A DNA stretch of 64,000 nt from Cavia porcellus (taxonomy: Eukaryota; Chordata; Mammalia; Rodentia; Caviidae): contig NW_026947484.1 in assembly GCF_034190915.1 (NCBI RefSeq), forward strand, positions 139,226,982 to 139,290,981. The letters are read 5' to 3'. The notes under the pieces are model-generated. The model was not told the DNA's origin and did no database searches. It was given only the letters and a program-made list of their open reading frames with translations. Position numbers and translations under genes: made by a program. Numbering within the stretch: position 1 is the first letter of the stretch; the number at the start of each line of letters is the position of its first letter. Below, piece after piece: positions 46,301-57,715 of the stretch.

Positions 46301-46547
46301 ACCTGAATATAAGTTGGATCAAATGACATCCTATGGATTTCAAGTCTGAGACCTCAAAGTACTGCTTTTAAAATGAGTTGGGATAGGTAAAGTTAATATA
46401 TATTAAAGTACTCAAGGAAGGAAACACATATCATACCCTACTTCCCAAGTTACTTCTCACTTCCATACATTTGTACAGATACATTCAGATCAAACAGCAT
46501 TCCCCAAATCATTGGAGATTCACACAGCTATGCCTTCTTTAGTATTT

Positions 46548-46553
46548 TTTATT
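46548..46553 (-). promoter_or_regulatory. WARS2: Candidate WARS2 poly-A signal
   Basis: tttatt on the plus strand is AATAAA on the minus strand, about 218 nt after the WARS2 stop codon. Other variants nearby make the choice uncertain. Confidence 0.35.
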
Positions 46554-46770
46554 TTCTGATCATATTTCATTGATGAGATTTGGAACATTATTTGAACACT
46601 ATAAAACCTTATTCATTAAAGGAAACCAATAATAAGCTATACAAAATTAAATGATTTAAATAGCCCCAAGCTCCGTGTGTATTTGTGTGTGCAGAAACTG
46701 GAGAAAGCTAACTTTAATACAGTGTCCAGACTGCAAAATACAGATCCTTTTGTGGTTACTTTCAAGCTTC

Positions 46771-47219
46771 CTATAGAATACCCACCAATTTCTTCACTTC
46801 TTGGATCACAGGATATGCTAATTCTTTGGCCTTTGCTGATCCAGTGTGTAAAACCTTCTCTAAATATTGCTTGTCCATCTTCAGTTTTTCGATTTCATTC
46901 TTAATTGGAGCAAATTTCTCAATCACAGCCTCCGCTACCACCCGCTTGTAGTGGGCAGTATCAATGCCTATGCTACGGTGGACCACTTCCTCCACGGAGA
47001 GTCCTGTTACTGCAGCGTGGATTGCCACCAGGTTGGAGACGCCCTCTCGTCTAGCAGGGTCATAGGTGACCTCAGAAGTGAAGTCTGTCACAGCCTTACG
47101 GAATTTAGTCACTATCTCCTCTGGGCTGTCTGTTATCCGGACAGTGGCCAATCTGTCAGGGTCTGATTTTGACATTTTGGCAGAAGGGTCACGGAGGGAT
47201 TTCACTTTCTTCATAGATG
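46771..47219 (-). CDS. WARS2: WARS2 last coding exon (mitochondrial tryptophanyl-tRNA synthetase C-terminus)
   Basis: On the minus strand, a CCCAG acceptor at 47224-47220 opens a 449-nt coding segment ending at a TAG stop (46773-46771). Joined to the A left by the previous exon it encodes [20 protein letters not shown] and continues to ...[10 protein letters not shown], 149 residues. KMSKS is the ATP-binding signature of class I aminoacyl-tRNA synthetases, and it matches remembered mammalian WARS2. The enzyme attaches tryptophan to mitochondrial tRNA-Trp in the matrix; the HIGH-type motif and most of the Rossmann fold are in exons beyond the window. The rest of this exon is the alpha-helical anticodon-binding domain ([41 protein letters not shown]). 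The frame is intact. An apparent N-terminal extension of the open frame up to 47280 is intron. Confidence 0.97.
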
Positions 47220-47652
47220 CTGGGTAATACCAACACACACATGCCAAAAAACAGAACAAAACAAAATATGAAACAAACAAAGCACCAGAAACGTCACTGT
47301 ATAAATCTTGAAAACAACAAGAATATCAAATAATTATTATTTTACCTGATTATACAAATAATACTCATAGTGAAACTCAAGTAATGTATGAATGACTATC
47401 TCAGTCCTGATAACATTAACATTGTGCATTTTAAAGCATCTTTGAATGTACACAGTCACATAAAAATGTAAAATTTTACACAAAATTATGTCAGTCATTC
47501 TGCTTTTGTTGTGTACATATTTTAAACTATTCCTCTTCTTTTCTGCCCTATTACAAGTAATCTTTTCCTGTCTTTCCTGCCTCCCCTCCTCAATCAATTT
47601 TAACAATCTGTGGCAATTCTTCCATTTTCTCATCCAGGATTATGTAAGTTTT

Positions 47653-47653
<1 letters not shown>

Positions 47654-47696
<43 letters not shown>
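47654..47696. repeat. (CA)n microsatellite
   Basis: About twenty uninterrupted CA units in the last intron of WARS2. Confidence 0.96.
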
Positions 47697-47700
<4 letters not shown>

Positions 47701-47931
47701 AGTCACATGTGACTTGTTTATTGCTGTTAGAATAAAGATGTTAATTTGTGCTTAATAAACCAGCGTTATTATTAGTAATTGCCTATTTTATGGCCATTAC
47801 AGAAACATATAAAATTTAAATAAGTAAAATAATAATAGGTCAAAACATTAAAATCCTATTTATTGCTAAGGAAAGTTGACTTAAATGTATGGAGTACTCT
47901 GAATTTATTGTTGTGAGCTATTGAGCTAAAT

Positions 47932-47934
<3 letters not shown>

Positions 47935-47974
<40 letters not shown>
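47935..47974. repeat. (CA)n microsatellite
   Basis: About twenty CA units, 240 bp from the other CA run in the same intron. Confidence 0.96.
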
Positions 47975-47977
<3 letters not shown>

Positions 47978-48739
47978 GATTTTTGTTTCTAACTGACACT
48001 AGGCACATATTATCCTCCTTTAAAATGCTGTCAGCTTAATAAAGATGGACAGTGCTCAGGTTCCATGATCTCTGATAGAGACTTGTGGCACCTGTCATGA
48101 AGAAGTTATACAGACTGAACAGCATCAGAAGGCTGGGGCTGACAGATCGGATCCAATAGGTGCATTACACACATTCCATCTCTCTGTCTCCATTTAGGTA
48201 GACAGAGTGTGAACCTAGTTGATTCCCTCTTGTTTTATCTAGATCTTTATTCAGCAGTTCTCATTCTTATGACGTATTTTATTGTATTTAGGAAGGCAAG
48301 GTACACAGAAGAACTCAGTGTAGGATCCAACTCTGATTTTAAGTAGACACAAATTGGTAAACAAAGTAAGATTTGCCAAGCCTTCATTTCTTTATTCATC
48401 TTATAGGAAAAGATATCTGCTCCATCAAATAAAAGTATATATTGTATAAATATACATATATATATATATAATTATAACGTATACACATAATTACATATTT
48501 AATACATTAAAGTATTATTTTTAGTTTTTGTTCTCTCATGCTAACTCAACAGTTTTAATTAACTTTTTCAATAATCCAATGCAGTCTAGTTGTCCTACAT
48601 GAAAAAATGAGGATTCGAGCTATAAATCCTTATAACTGTCCGTGAGAAAGTTAAGTTTAGTAGCAAAACAGTCCCAAGTCTCTGTATATTATCCAGTCCT
48701 CTCTTCAAGTATGATTTAACAATCTCATTTGCTACTTAC

Positions 48740-48858
48740 TTAGAATGGACTGGGGTACTGGAAAGAACTGACCGTATTTCTTGTTGAAACTTTGTGCTAG
48801 ATCCTGAACTAACTCCATGTGTTGGACTTGATCTTCTCCAACAGGAACGTGTGTGGAC
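48740..48858 (-). CDS. WARS2: WARS2 penultimate coding exon
   Basis: A 119-nt exon (one base, 39 codons, one base) reads on the minus strand as [20 protein letters not shown] followed by [19 protein letters not shown]. It lies between an AAAG acceptor (48862-48859) and a consensus GTAAGT donor (48739-48734). The phase is exact: its last A joins CA of the final exon to give Thr, yielding ...SILTSMKKVK, as in known WARS2. The [15 protein letters not shown] segment is the conserved tryptophanyl-tRNA synthetase motif that lines the active-site cleft ahead of KMSKS. The previous exon, ending in a Lys codon split after AA, lies outside the window. There is no internal stop or frameshift. Confidence 0.96.
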
Positions 48859-49905
48859 CTTTAATAAAAGACAGACAGGAAAGCTCAGCAAGGCTGTGTC
48901 TTAGAAAGAAATAGTGTTGTAAGCAGCTATACTTCCTGTGCCTATTTCACTACTGATGTTCAACAAATATTCACCAACATTGAGAACCAATTCTTTATGT
49001 GTGTATCAGATGAATAGTTAATAGCCATTTGTCTATTCTGTTTTGTTTCTTCCACAGCAGAGAAATACAGCCATCAACACCAGTGTGATAGGACCTTGCT
49101 GGGGAGGATGAATGGGATTTTCAATAGCATATGCTGTACCCATAATTGCATTTTAAAGTCACTTTGTTTTCTCATCCAGTCAGGGAATATTATTCCAGGC
49201 TTAGTTAAGTACTTTTTACCTTGGAGCAGTGGCTCACAGTTGAAAGACACCACGTTCCCAACTTAGAATCAAAAATAGCAGAAAGCTCAGCTCTTCAGGC
49301 AAGAATGTTTCCTCCTTGGCACACAGGGAATAACTAACGATCTTTTTGGAATATACTTAAGTTTTAAGTAAATTGCCATCACAGGACAATTAATATGCTG
49401 TAGGGAAAGGAAATGAACAAAATCTACAAGTACAATGTAACTGGAAGTTAAAAACGATGTGGGATGAAGAAAGTTGGTATAAAAACTTACAGGAGTGAAA
49501 ACACCTCCTCAAATCTATGTGATAGCTACTTCCAGAGAACATGGGCCTGAGGTTAAGACATGGGTCTGAAGAAAGGAACAAAGGAGATCTCAAGTTTATC
49601 TGTAACACTTTACTTTATTAAACATATGAAAAACAAAAAATCAGAATATAGGGAATTTATAAGTACTTTAATTTCATATATGAAATTTGCTGGGTCAGAT
49701 CATGATGAGGTATTCCAAATAACAATAGAATTAAGCATTATAAAGTAGCCTTGGTGGGGAAAACTTTGTACTGAAGTGTTAGGGTGGGTAGAGTCAGGTG
49801 ATTTTAAGTATGTATTTAATACTTGGCTGGCAAGTTTATATTTGATGATACAGCTAATAAGTGGTCATACTTCCTTGATCAAAGAAATTTAATATTACTG
49901 CTGTG

Positions 49906-49919
49906 AAAGAAGCAATTAA
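49906..49919 (+). repeat. 5' target-site duplication of the L1
   Basis: aaagaagcaattaa here is repeated at 54307-54320 immediately after the L1 poly-A, which fixes both element ends. The leading As of the 3' copy cannot be told apart from the tail. Confidence 0.92.
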
Positions 49920-49921
49920 AA

Positions 49922-50600
49922 GTTCCTGCACACCATCTCAAGCCCCAGGAGAGGTTAAGATCATCGCTCCCAGTGGTCAAAGACCCATCCAGCTTCCAGC
50001 CACACTACACTGGACTCTTCAGGTTTTGGGCCTGTCTGGGCCATGACCAGTGACCTTCTTTCAATATGGGGAACTGGGCTTCAGAGGAGGTGAGTTCCTG
50101 CACACCATCCCAAGCTCTAGGAGACTTCAAGATCATCGTTCCAAGTGATGAATGACCCACCCAGATTCCAGCCACACTAGACTGGACTCTGAGGTTTCAA
50201 GCCTGCCTGGACCAGGACCAGTGACCTTTCAATCCAGGGAAGAGGTTTGCCTGCAGGGGTGAGTTCCTGCACACCATCAGAGCTCCGGGAGAGTTTAACA
50301 TTCATCACTCCCAGAGGTCAAAGACCCGTCCAGCTTCCAGCCACACTAGACTAGGCTTGGGAGGTTTTGCAGCCTGACTAGATTACACCCAGTGACCTTT
50401 TTCAATCAGGGAAGTTGAGAGCACGTGAAGTTCCAGTAAATTGGTTCTCGCCCAGAGAGAGCTTTGGACCATCATCCACAGTGGTTAGGTCCCCGCCCAG
50501 CTTCCTAGAATACTGGAGGTGACATGAGAAGGCCTGAGGGCCTAATTGGACCACACTCAGCAACCTCCATTCAGTCCCAGGAGCTGAGGGCATAAGAGAT
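49922..50600 (+). repeat. L1 5'UTR: four tandem monomers of 167-172 bp
   Basis: Three close copies start gttcctgcacacc at 49922, 50094 and 50263 (lengths 172, 169 and 167 bp). Shared words are cagcttccagccacactaga-like and cagtgacctt. A fourth, more diverged copy spans 50430-50600 (about 171 bp), with the same order of landmarks (gttcc, a cccagcttcc-like segment, tcagtc...). In mouse and rat L1, tandem 5'UTR monomers supply the promoter; this array looks equivalent in design, though the monomer sequence is not one I recognise. Confidence 0.93.
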
Positions 50601-50629
50601 GATTTCTAACACGTGCAGGGGAAGCCATG

Positions 50630-51690
50630 GAAAAACACTTGAAACACAGAAATATAGGAAAATGATGAAACGAAAGACCAAAATGCAATCTCAAACCTGC
50701 AGCCCAACCCACAAAAGCCTACGAGCCATGTACAAAGAAGAAAATATACGCCATACACCTGAAATAATAGCAACTGAAATAAAGAAGCAACTTCAGGAAG
50801 CTCTAAGGAATTCAAACAAGAAATAATCTCCAAGGTAAAAGAAGAAATGATAAAAGTAATGAAAGAGATGCTGAACACATCTAAAGAAGATACAGTTAAA
50901 AAATTAGAAGAACAACAAAACAATAGAATCCCTAGATGAACAATATAAGAAACAAACAGAATGAATGAGGTAGATTCAAAGAAATACACAGGAAATGAAA
51001 AATTCCATTGAAAGCTGTCAAACGAAAGCTGCCTCAACGAAAGTGAAGACAGAATTTCAGACCGCGAAGACAAGATTGTAGCTAGTGAACAGCAAAGGAA
51101 AGATCTTTTAAAAATAAGAAATCAGGCAATAATTCAACAGCTGCAAGATGATGCAAAAAAAAAAAAAAAAAAACCATAAGATTGATAGGGATAAATGAAA
51201 AAGAAGTGGATAACACAAACAATATCAAGAGGATATTTAGAGAATAGCTGAAAATTTGCCAAATATGAGAATGGAAACTGACATTAAGATTAGTGAAGCA
51301 TATAGAACTCCAAATAACCATAACCAAATAAAACTACACCTAGACAGATAATAATCACCATCTCGGAAATTCAACGTAAGAACAGAATATTAAAACCTGT
51401 TAGAGAGAAGAGACAGATCACCTATAAAGAAAAACCTATTAGAATCAAAGCAGGCTTCTCAACACAGACAATGAAGTAAAAAAATGCATGGAGTGAAGAA
51501 TTTCAGATCCTAAAGGAAAATGATTTCCAACACAGACTGATGTACTCTGCAAAACTGTCCTGCAAAAGGGATGGAAAAATAAGACACTTCCATGACAACA
51601 GCTGCAGAACTTCGTGATCACCAAGCAAACCCTGCAAAGAATACTGAAAGACAGCTTAGATACACATAGGAAAAAAATCACTAAGCAAGG
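50630..51690 (+). pseudogene. Degenerate L1 ORF1
   Basis: The 5' part encodes a lysine/glutamate-rich coiled-coil-like stretch (KSLRAMYKEENIRHTPEIIA, TEIKKQLQEALRNSNKK at 50695-50823). The 3' part (51240-51690) follows the conserved C-terminal domain of L1 ORF1p in order (IAENLPNMRMETDIKISEAY, then a TYKEK-like word, a SKKMHGV-like word and an LQNCPAK-like word). Stops and frameshifts are frequent throughout. It is an RNA-binding chaperone in active L1s; here it is dead. Confidence 0.85.
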
Positions 51691-51769
51691 CAAACAACTA
51701 AACTGAATGTAAGGATAAAGATGCAGCATCAGAAAGATAACATGTCAACAATAAACCAGCATATGACAG

Positions 51770-53635
51770 TTAAAATGGTCTCAATTCATCAATTAAAAGA
51801 AACAGACTGGCAGAATGGATCAAGAAACAACATCCAATCATATGCTGTCTACAAGAAATCCATCTAATACAAAATGAAACTCACTGACTGAAACTGAAGG
51901 CCATCTATGACAAACCAAAAGCCAGCATCATATTAAATGGCCAAAAAACTAAATGCCTTTACCTTAAAATCAGGCATAAGACAATGATATCCCTTATCAC
52001 TGCTCCTATTACTAGCCAGAGCAATTAGACAAGAGAGAGAAATAAAAGGGGTAAAGATAGGAAAAGAGGAAGTTAAATTATCATTATTTGCAGATGACAT
52101 GATACTCTACATAGAAGACCCCAAAACTCCATTGAAAGACTCCTAGATATAATAAATAAATTGAGCAATGTAGCTGGATACAAAATCAATACTCAAAAAT
52201 CAATAGCATTCCTATACACTAACAACAAAATCACTGAAAGAGAAATAAGAGAAGCCACACCCTTCAAACTAGCATCCAAAAAATGAAATTCTTAGGAATT
52301 AATCTCATGAAAGAAGTAAAAGATCTAGAGAGGGTAAATTATAACACCCTGAAAAAGAAATCAAAATCAGAAAACGGAAAGACATCCCTTGTTCATGGAT
52401 AAGAAGAATAAACATTGTGAAAATGGCCATTCTCCCAAAACTGTTATATAGATTCAACACAATCCCAATGAAAATACAATCAACATACTTCATATATCTA
52501 GAGAAATCATTCCTAAAATTCATTAGAATTAGAAAAGACCTAGAATAGCAAAGACAGTTCTAAGCAGCAAAGGCAAAGCAGGAAGCATCACAGTCCCTGA
52601 CTTGAAGTTATACTACGAAGCAATCAACATATTACTGGAATAAAAACAGAGCTGAAGATCAATGGAATAGATCAGAAGATACAACCACAATTACAAACAC
52701 ACTCATCCACCTTATCTTTGATAAAGGGGCCAAATGGAAGAATGACAGTCTCTTTAACAAATGGTACTGGAAAAACTGGCTCTCTATATGCCAAAAACTA
52801 AAACTAGACCCATGTCTATCACCACGTACTAAACTAAAATTTAAATGGATCAAAGATCTGAATATTAAAACAGAAACACTATAACTGTTGGAAGACAGAT
52901 TGGGTAAAATTCTTGAAGACATAAGGGTAGGTAGAGAATTCATAAACAGGAATCAAACCTCCTGGGAAATACTTCCCAGAATCAATACCTGGGATCATGC
53001 CTTATTAAAAAGTTTCTGCATGTTGAAAGAAATCTCTAGCATAGTGAAAAGAAAACTCACAAACTGGGAAAAAATCTTAGTGAACTGTCCCTCAGACAAA
53101 GGACTTCTGTCTAAAACATATAAAGAATTAAAAAATCAAACCCCTGAAATTCAAAGACCCAATCCAAAAATAGGCATCTGAGATGAATCCACAGTTCTCA
53201 GATGAAGAAATACAAATGGCAAATAAATACATGAAAAAATCTTCATCATCATTAGTCATTAGAGAAATGCAAATTAAAACCATACTGAGATTCCATCTCA
53301 CTCCTGAAAGAATGGCCAGGATCAAGAAAACTGCCCACAACAAATGCTAGAGAGGCTGTGGGGAAAAAAGAACTCTCCTGCCCTGTTGGTGGGATTGTAG
53401 ACTGGCAAACACTGTGGAGGTCATTCTGGAGATTTCTCAAAAGGCTTGGATTGGAAGTCCCATTTGATCCAGCTATACCACTTCTAGGCATATTCCCAGA
53501 AGAACTGAAAACATCACACTATAGTGATATATGTGCATCCATGTTTATAGCCACACAATTTGTAATAGCTCAGGCTAAGAAACAACTTATGTGTCCAACA
53601 ACTGAAGAATGGATAAAAAAGTTGTAGTATTTTTA
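51770..53635 (+). pseudogene. Degenerate, internally deleted L1 ORF2
   Basis: 51780-51890 encodes an endonuclease N-terminal segment (NSSIKRNRLAEWIKKQHPII, CCLQEIHL). At about 51890 it jumps to the RT region around AIYDKPKASIILNGQ, so roughly the endonuclease remainder and fingers of RT are deleted. The palm Phe-Ala-Asp-Asp region at about 52088 (ttatttgcagatgacatgat) is kept but in a broken frame. The C-terminal part (KGLLSKTYKELKNQ, the GTLLHCWWDC-equivalent near 53378, and PTTEEWIKKL at the end) is recognisable. Confidence 0.85.
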
Positions 53636-53789
53636 TACAATGGAGTACTACTGAGCTATGAAGAATGATCACATTGAGATATTTATGAATAAATGGAGGC
53701 AACTCGAGACCATACTCATAAGTGAAATAAATCAAACTCACATGTATAAATACCACATAGTCTCCCTAGTGTTAGAAATGGTAAGAGTA

Positions 53790-54306
53790 CATAAAAGTTT
53801 ATGGTAATCATGATTCCCCATTACATTGCTTTGAAGCCTTATAACGTTTCCATTCATTAGTTGGAATGGTTTTATCCTAGGTTTATTATCTGTGATGGTA
53901 TGAACAGCTATTTTGAAGAAAAGAAGACATAAAAGCCAGCGCTGATTTAATATCATCTTGTTTTGAAGTCCTACCATACTTTTGTTCTTCTGCTTCCATT
54001 GGTTCTATCATGTAGTATCTTATTGGATTTTATCATGTGTGGTAGTATAAATAAATTTTTTATGGACAATGAAATAATATAGTAACCATTGTTCATTTTC
54101 TGTTATTTGGTTCTGAATGCCCTGAAATACTTCCATTCTCTTTAATGGTTTTATACTACTTTGTTATATTTTATACTATTGTATATGAAGGTATGCTCAA
54201 TTATTTCAAGGAAAGAGACATTATGGTAGCTATCGTTGTATCAGGTTCTCTTGTGGTGAAATACTTTGTTGCTTAAATTGTTCTGTTCTGAAAAAAAAAA
54301 AAAAAA
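53790..54306 (+). repeat. L1 3'UTR with diverged subrepeats of about 140-150 bp, and poly-A
   Basis: Three related units can be followed by the landmark (a)atgg ... tatgaacagctattttgaag at 53897, a related region near 54040 (ataaataaattttttatgga) and tatgctcaattatttcaagg at 54190. Each is followed by an A/G-rich stretch and a ttctg(t/c)..ggttct-type word. The poly-A is 54290-54306. The same unit family recurs alone at 23545-24010 and 35620-36250. Confidence 0.65.
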
Positions 54307-54320
54307 AAAGAAGCAATTAA

Positions 54321-56930
54321 GCTGCCACTGCAAGATTCTCACCCTTTCTAAGTCTTCATACCCTGAATCAAGGGGATCAAAATGGTGCTGAACACACACA
54401 ATTCTTTAAAAAATGAAAAGCACAGCAAATGATAGAGCTCGGTAAACACTAGCTACTGACATATATATTTATTTCTACCTGAAATAATAAAGAAGAGCTG
54501 GTAAAAGGAAGATACTATAAGGGATCTTAATGCTGGTATACTGCAATTTTTTTCAAATAAGATAATTTTTCTTCTTGATAGTTGACTCACTATATATACA
54601 CAATTATCAACAGAAAATCTCAGAGATGATCTCAGTGCTGGGAAGCAGCCGTGAAATGGGTGCAAAATATACTTCAAACTGCCAGTTCACATACTCAGTC
54701 AGGTGATCCTAAAATGCTATAAGAACTCCTACTAAATGATTGTGAGGGTCATATCTACACAGCCAGGGGCAAAAAGTCACAGCTAATAAATGATACAAAC
54801 AAAAACGCTTATTTTTTCCTCTCTTCAGTACCTTGCGAAAGACTACAGTGCACCTCTCTGAGGTATACATGAATGAGTGCTACTTTTGTAAGTTTCTCCT
54901 TTGGCTGGATCTTGCTATTGCTGTCTGGTAATTATAGTGAGCTGACATGCAGAGATCATTTTGACTGCCCCAAACCAAATTAGCCATCAGAGCAGGTTAA
55001 AAAGCAATTACAGTAGCCCGTAGGAAATCACCATGGACTGCAACTAACACAGAAAAAACAATTACCATAATCAATACACTTTAAGCACATCAAAATGAAT
55101 ATTTCCACATGTCAAAATGGTTCCAGATTCACAAAGCAACCAAACTAAACAGAAAACACATTTAGTTTTCGTAATGACGCTAAGTGTATCTTGCCTTATG
55201 TGGGATCCTTGTCTTTTTCTTACAGTTCTGTGGGGTTTTGATTTTTGAAAAAAAGGATTAAACATTTTTAAAGTGTTTCAACTGGTCTTATTGCTTCACG
55301 TGGCTTTTGCATCTGACTTTCATTGTTTGTTTCTGGTATTTCCTCCCTCTGCTCCTGCTGCTCCTTTCACCTCCTGCAATTTATTTTGGCGTTTACTTCT
55401 CATCCACTGAGTTTACACTCTGTATTAATTCAGTCTGTCTTTGATTTTACTCACTTACGGGGCTTATTCTCTTCACGTTTTCAACCTCTCCCCTCAGTCT
55501 TCCTTTCACTTCAGATAATTTAGTGCTGTTCTTTAAAAACTTACACGCAACATAATGCTATCCATATTAATATGTCTATTCTTTTTTTCTCTTACCCTGA
55601 CTCTGCTTTGAGGCACATCATAAAGCAAAAGTCTTTCATAATTTTGATTGTTACAACCTCTGTCACATAATAATGCGTCTGATCTTTTTCTTTGGTGACT
55701 AAATCATTTTTTCTTTCATTTAGTTTCTTATTGCATCTAGTTTACTTGGGATGTACCCCACCTCTCTGGCAGAATTAGTGTCCAGGTAAATAATCACGGC
55801 GGACAAATATTTGCTTGCAGAGATTGACTCTCTCCCCCGTGGCCCCTGTCAATTGCTAGGCTATGTGAGTTCTCAGCACTGCCTCCTGGACCCTGCATAG
55901 GTAAGACAGGGGCTAGTGTGTCTTTCCTGTCATAAAGCATTGATTCTTCCTCACTGCTGGCTCACTGGATTTGCTATAATGAATCTAATTTAGTAATCTA
56001 GAGAAAACACACAACGTGAAAGGCTTGGGGTGGGTGTTATGAGAGAGATTACAAAGTTTTTAAACTTCTTCAAGGGAAGATACTGAATAGAGCCACAAAT
56101 TCCTTTAACTATTCCTCTTTTGGGGTCCCCCATCTCAGTGCATGACAACACCATCAATTCAGTTGCATGAGAAAAGTGCTCTCACTGCTGAAGCCCCACC
56201 CTCGTACACATTGAGGTCAGGATGGAGTCCTGTCAGTGTGACCTCCTCAGAGTCCCTTACATTTGGCTGTTTCTCATCCTCTTCATTGCCATAACATGGT
56301 CCGTGTGAAACAGCTTCTGAGTAGACTGTTCAGCTATTCTTCTCTTCCTATAACTCATTCTCTACATTTTAATCAATTAGCTTTTGAAAAGTATAAGTCA
56401 TATCAAATTCACTTTCTCCTTAAACTGTATGAATAGCTTTACACTCCTTTTTGGTGAGTGACCTGGATTGTTCAACATCTTGCCACAATTCTCTCCTTTC
56501 TATGCTGTCTTCTGGTTTTCAGGGGCTAGTCTGAGAACTACTTATCCCAGATGGCATTTCAGTAGAAGTTTAATTTAGTGTGGTACTTGCCCAATAGAAA
56601 GAAAGAAAAAATGATTTCTGAGGCAGTGTGAGCAAATATGTGGGTAGTTGTCAGACCAGACAAACAGAGTTTAGGCAGTAGCTTTCATGATCTCATAAAA
56701 GTTCAGGTCCCTCAAAGAATAGATGTAGTTCAAGAACTGGAATTCCTCAAACCAGTGTTAGGAACTTTAAATACCTAGTATCAGCTCTTACAAAGCTTAT
56801 TTTTAGAATCGGTAGTCTGATCCACAGACATCACAATGACCCATCTCTACTTGTACTCTACCAGTTAGGAGTTTGGGGCCAGTCATTTTACTCTCTATAC
56901 TCTTTGTTTAGGGTTTGGTTTGTGTTACGG
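54321..56930. other. WARS2 intron, no repeat recognised; candidate noncoding element 54700-55260
   Basis: 54700-55260 is AT-rich and repeat-free, with packed developmental-factor-like words (ataaatgatacaaacaaaaa forkhead type, gcaattacagtagc, aattaccataatca). Nothing coding was found. 55300-56930 is pyrimidine-rich unique sequence. Confidence 0.35.
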
Positions 56931-57312
56931 TTTGGATCTTAAATGTCCTCTAAAGGCCCTGTGTTGAAGACATGGTGTCAGCTGGTGATGCTATTGAGGG
57001 GAGTAGAGCCTTTTAGCAATGACCTAGCAGGGCGGAGGTCAGGTCACTAGGGGTCTGCTCTTGAAGGGGACAAAAGGACCTGGCCCCTGACATATTCTTA
57101 CTTCCTGGCTGAAATGAGATGAACAGCTTTGCTCCTCTGTGTAATCTGTTATTATGTAATTCCTCATCACAGCCCACAGTTACAAGGCCAAGGACTATGT
57201 GATGAATCTTCTGAACAATGAGCAAAAGTAAACCTTTTTCTCTCTTAAATTGATTTAATAGGTGATTTATCTCATGTATTTTATCACATTCCTGGAAGGG
57301 TAACTAACACAG
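56931..57312 (+). mobile_element. MaLR-type solo LTR, plus strand
   Basis: tgtgttacggtttggatctt opens it; ggcacctggc-like, ttctgaacaatgagcaaaag, taaacctttttctctcttaa and ggaagggtaactaacaca close it. The flanks share (g)tttggt, a plausible target-site duplication. Confidence 0.75.
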
Positions 57313-57599
57313 TTTGGTGTTCACTTATTCGTAGTTTCTTGAGGCCTCTGTTCCTTATTTTCCTACGTTACTTCAGATTTTGATTTCACAACCTTATTCT
57401 GTTCTTCTATGCTTCTGTTCAAATTTTTGAAGACAATAATCTGATTAGTTGATGCAATCACTCTCATAACTATGAGTAAATTCAGCAATTCTTGCCTGAA
57501 ATGTGATTTATCCGTCAAATAGGGATAATAGTATCATCCTTACGTTACAGAGCTAAGATTGAAATACATAATGTGCGTGTAGCAGCTATTATGTTGCAT

Positions 57600-57715
57600 G
57601 GCAACTATTACTTAGCCCATCGTTAATTCTTCCTTCTCTTTCCCTCGAGGTCATAGGTACTGCCTTTAACCATAGGTAGTGAACAAATACTTGTTGAATA
57701 CAAATAAAAACCGTG
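57600..57715 (+). repeat. L2-like 3' end remnant
   Basis: gaggtcataggtactgcctt, then ggtagtgaacaaatacttgt, tgaatacaaataaa parallels the L2 3' end. Short and diverged. Confidence 0.45.

Larger units (their letters stand above)
47220..48739 (-). other. WARS2: WARS2 last intron
   Basis: It is bounded by a GTAAGT donor (48739-48734) and the CCCAG acceptor at 47220. It contains two (CA)n microsatellites (47654-47696 and 47935-47974) and an AT-rich (TA)n stretch near 48452-48472. No other exon or transposon is recognised. Confidence 0.85.
49920..54306 (+). mobile_element. L1 with monomeric 5'UTR, both ends intact, internally deleted and mutated
   Basis: The element has four tandem 5'UTR monomers (49922-50600), then an ORF1 region (about 50630-51690), the very start of ORF2 (about 51770-51890), a jump into the reverse-transcriptase domain, the ORF2 3' half (to about 53630), a 3'UTR with subrepeats (53790-54290) and a poly-A (about 54290-54306). 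A 14-bp duplication flanks it. Both ORFs carry many stops and frameshifts, and most of the endonuclease and early RT is deleted, so it cannot move by itself. It lies in sense opposite to WARS2. Confidence 0.93.

Noticed and set aside
47220..47280. N-terminal extension of the WARS2 last-exon open frame
   Set aside because: The residues before the acceptor (a hydrophobic [14 protein letters not shown] stretch) come from the intron polypyrimidine region. The splice acceptor and exon phase set the true boundary at 47219.
54836..54870. Possible plus-strand exon after a tttcctctcttcag acceptor-like site
   Set aside because: No open coding context or conserved protein match, and no partner exon; a chance acceptor.
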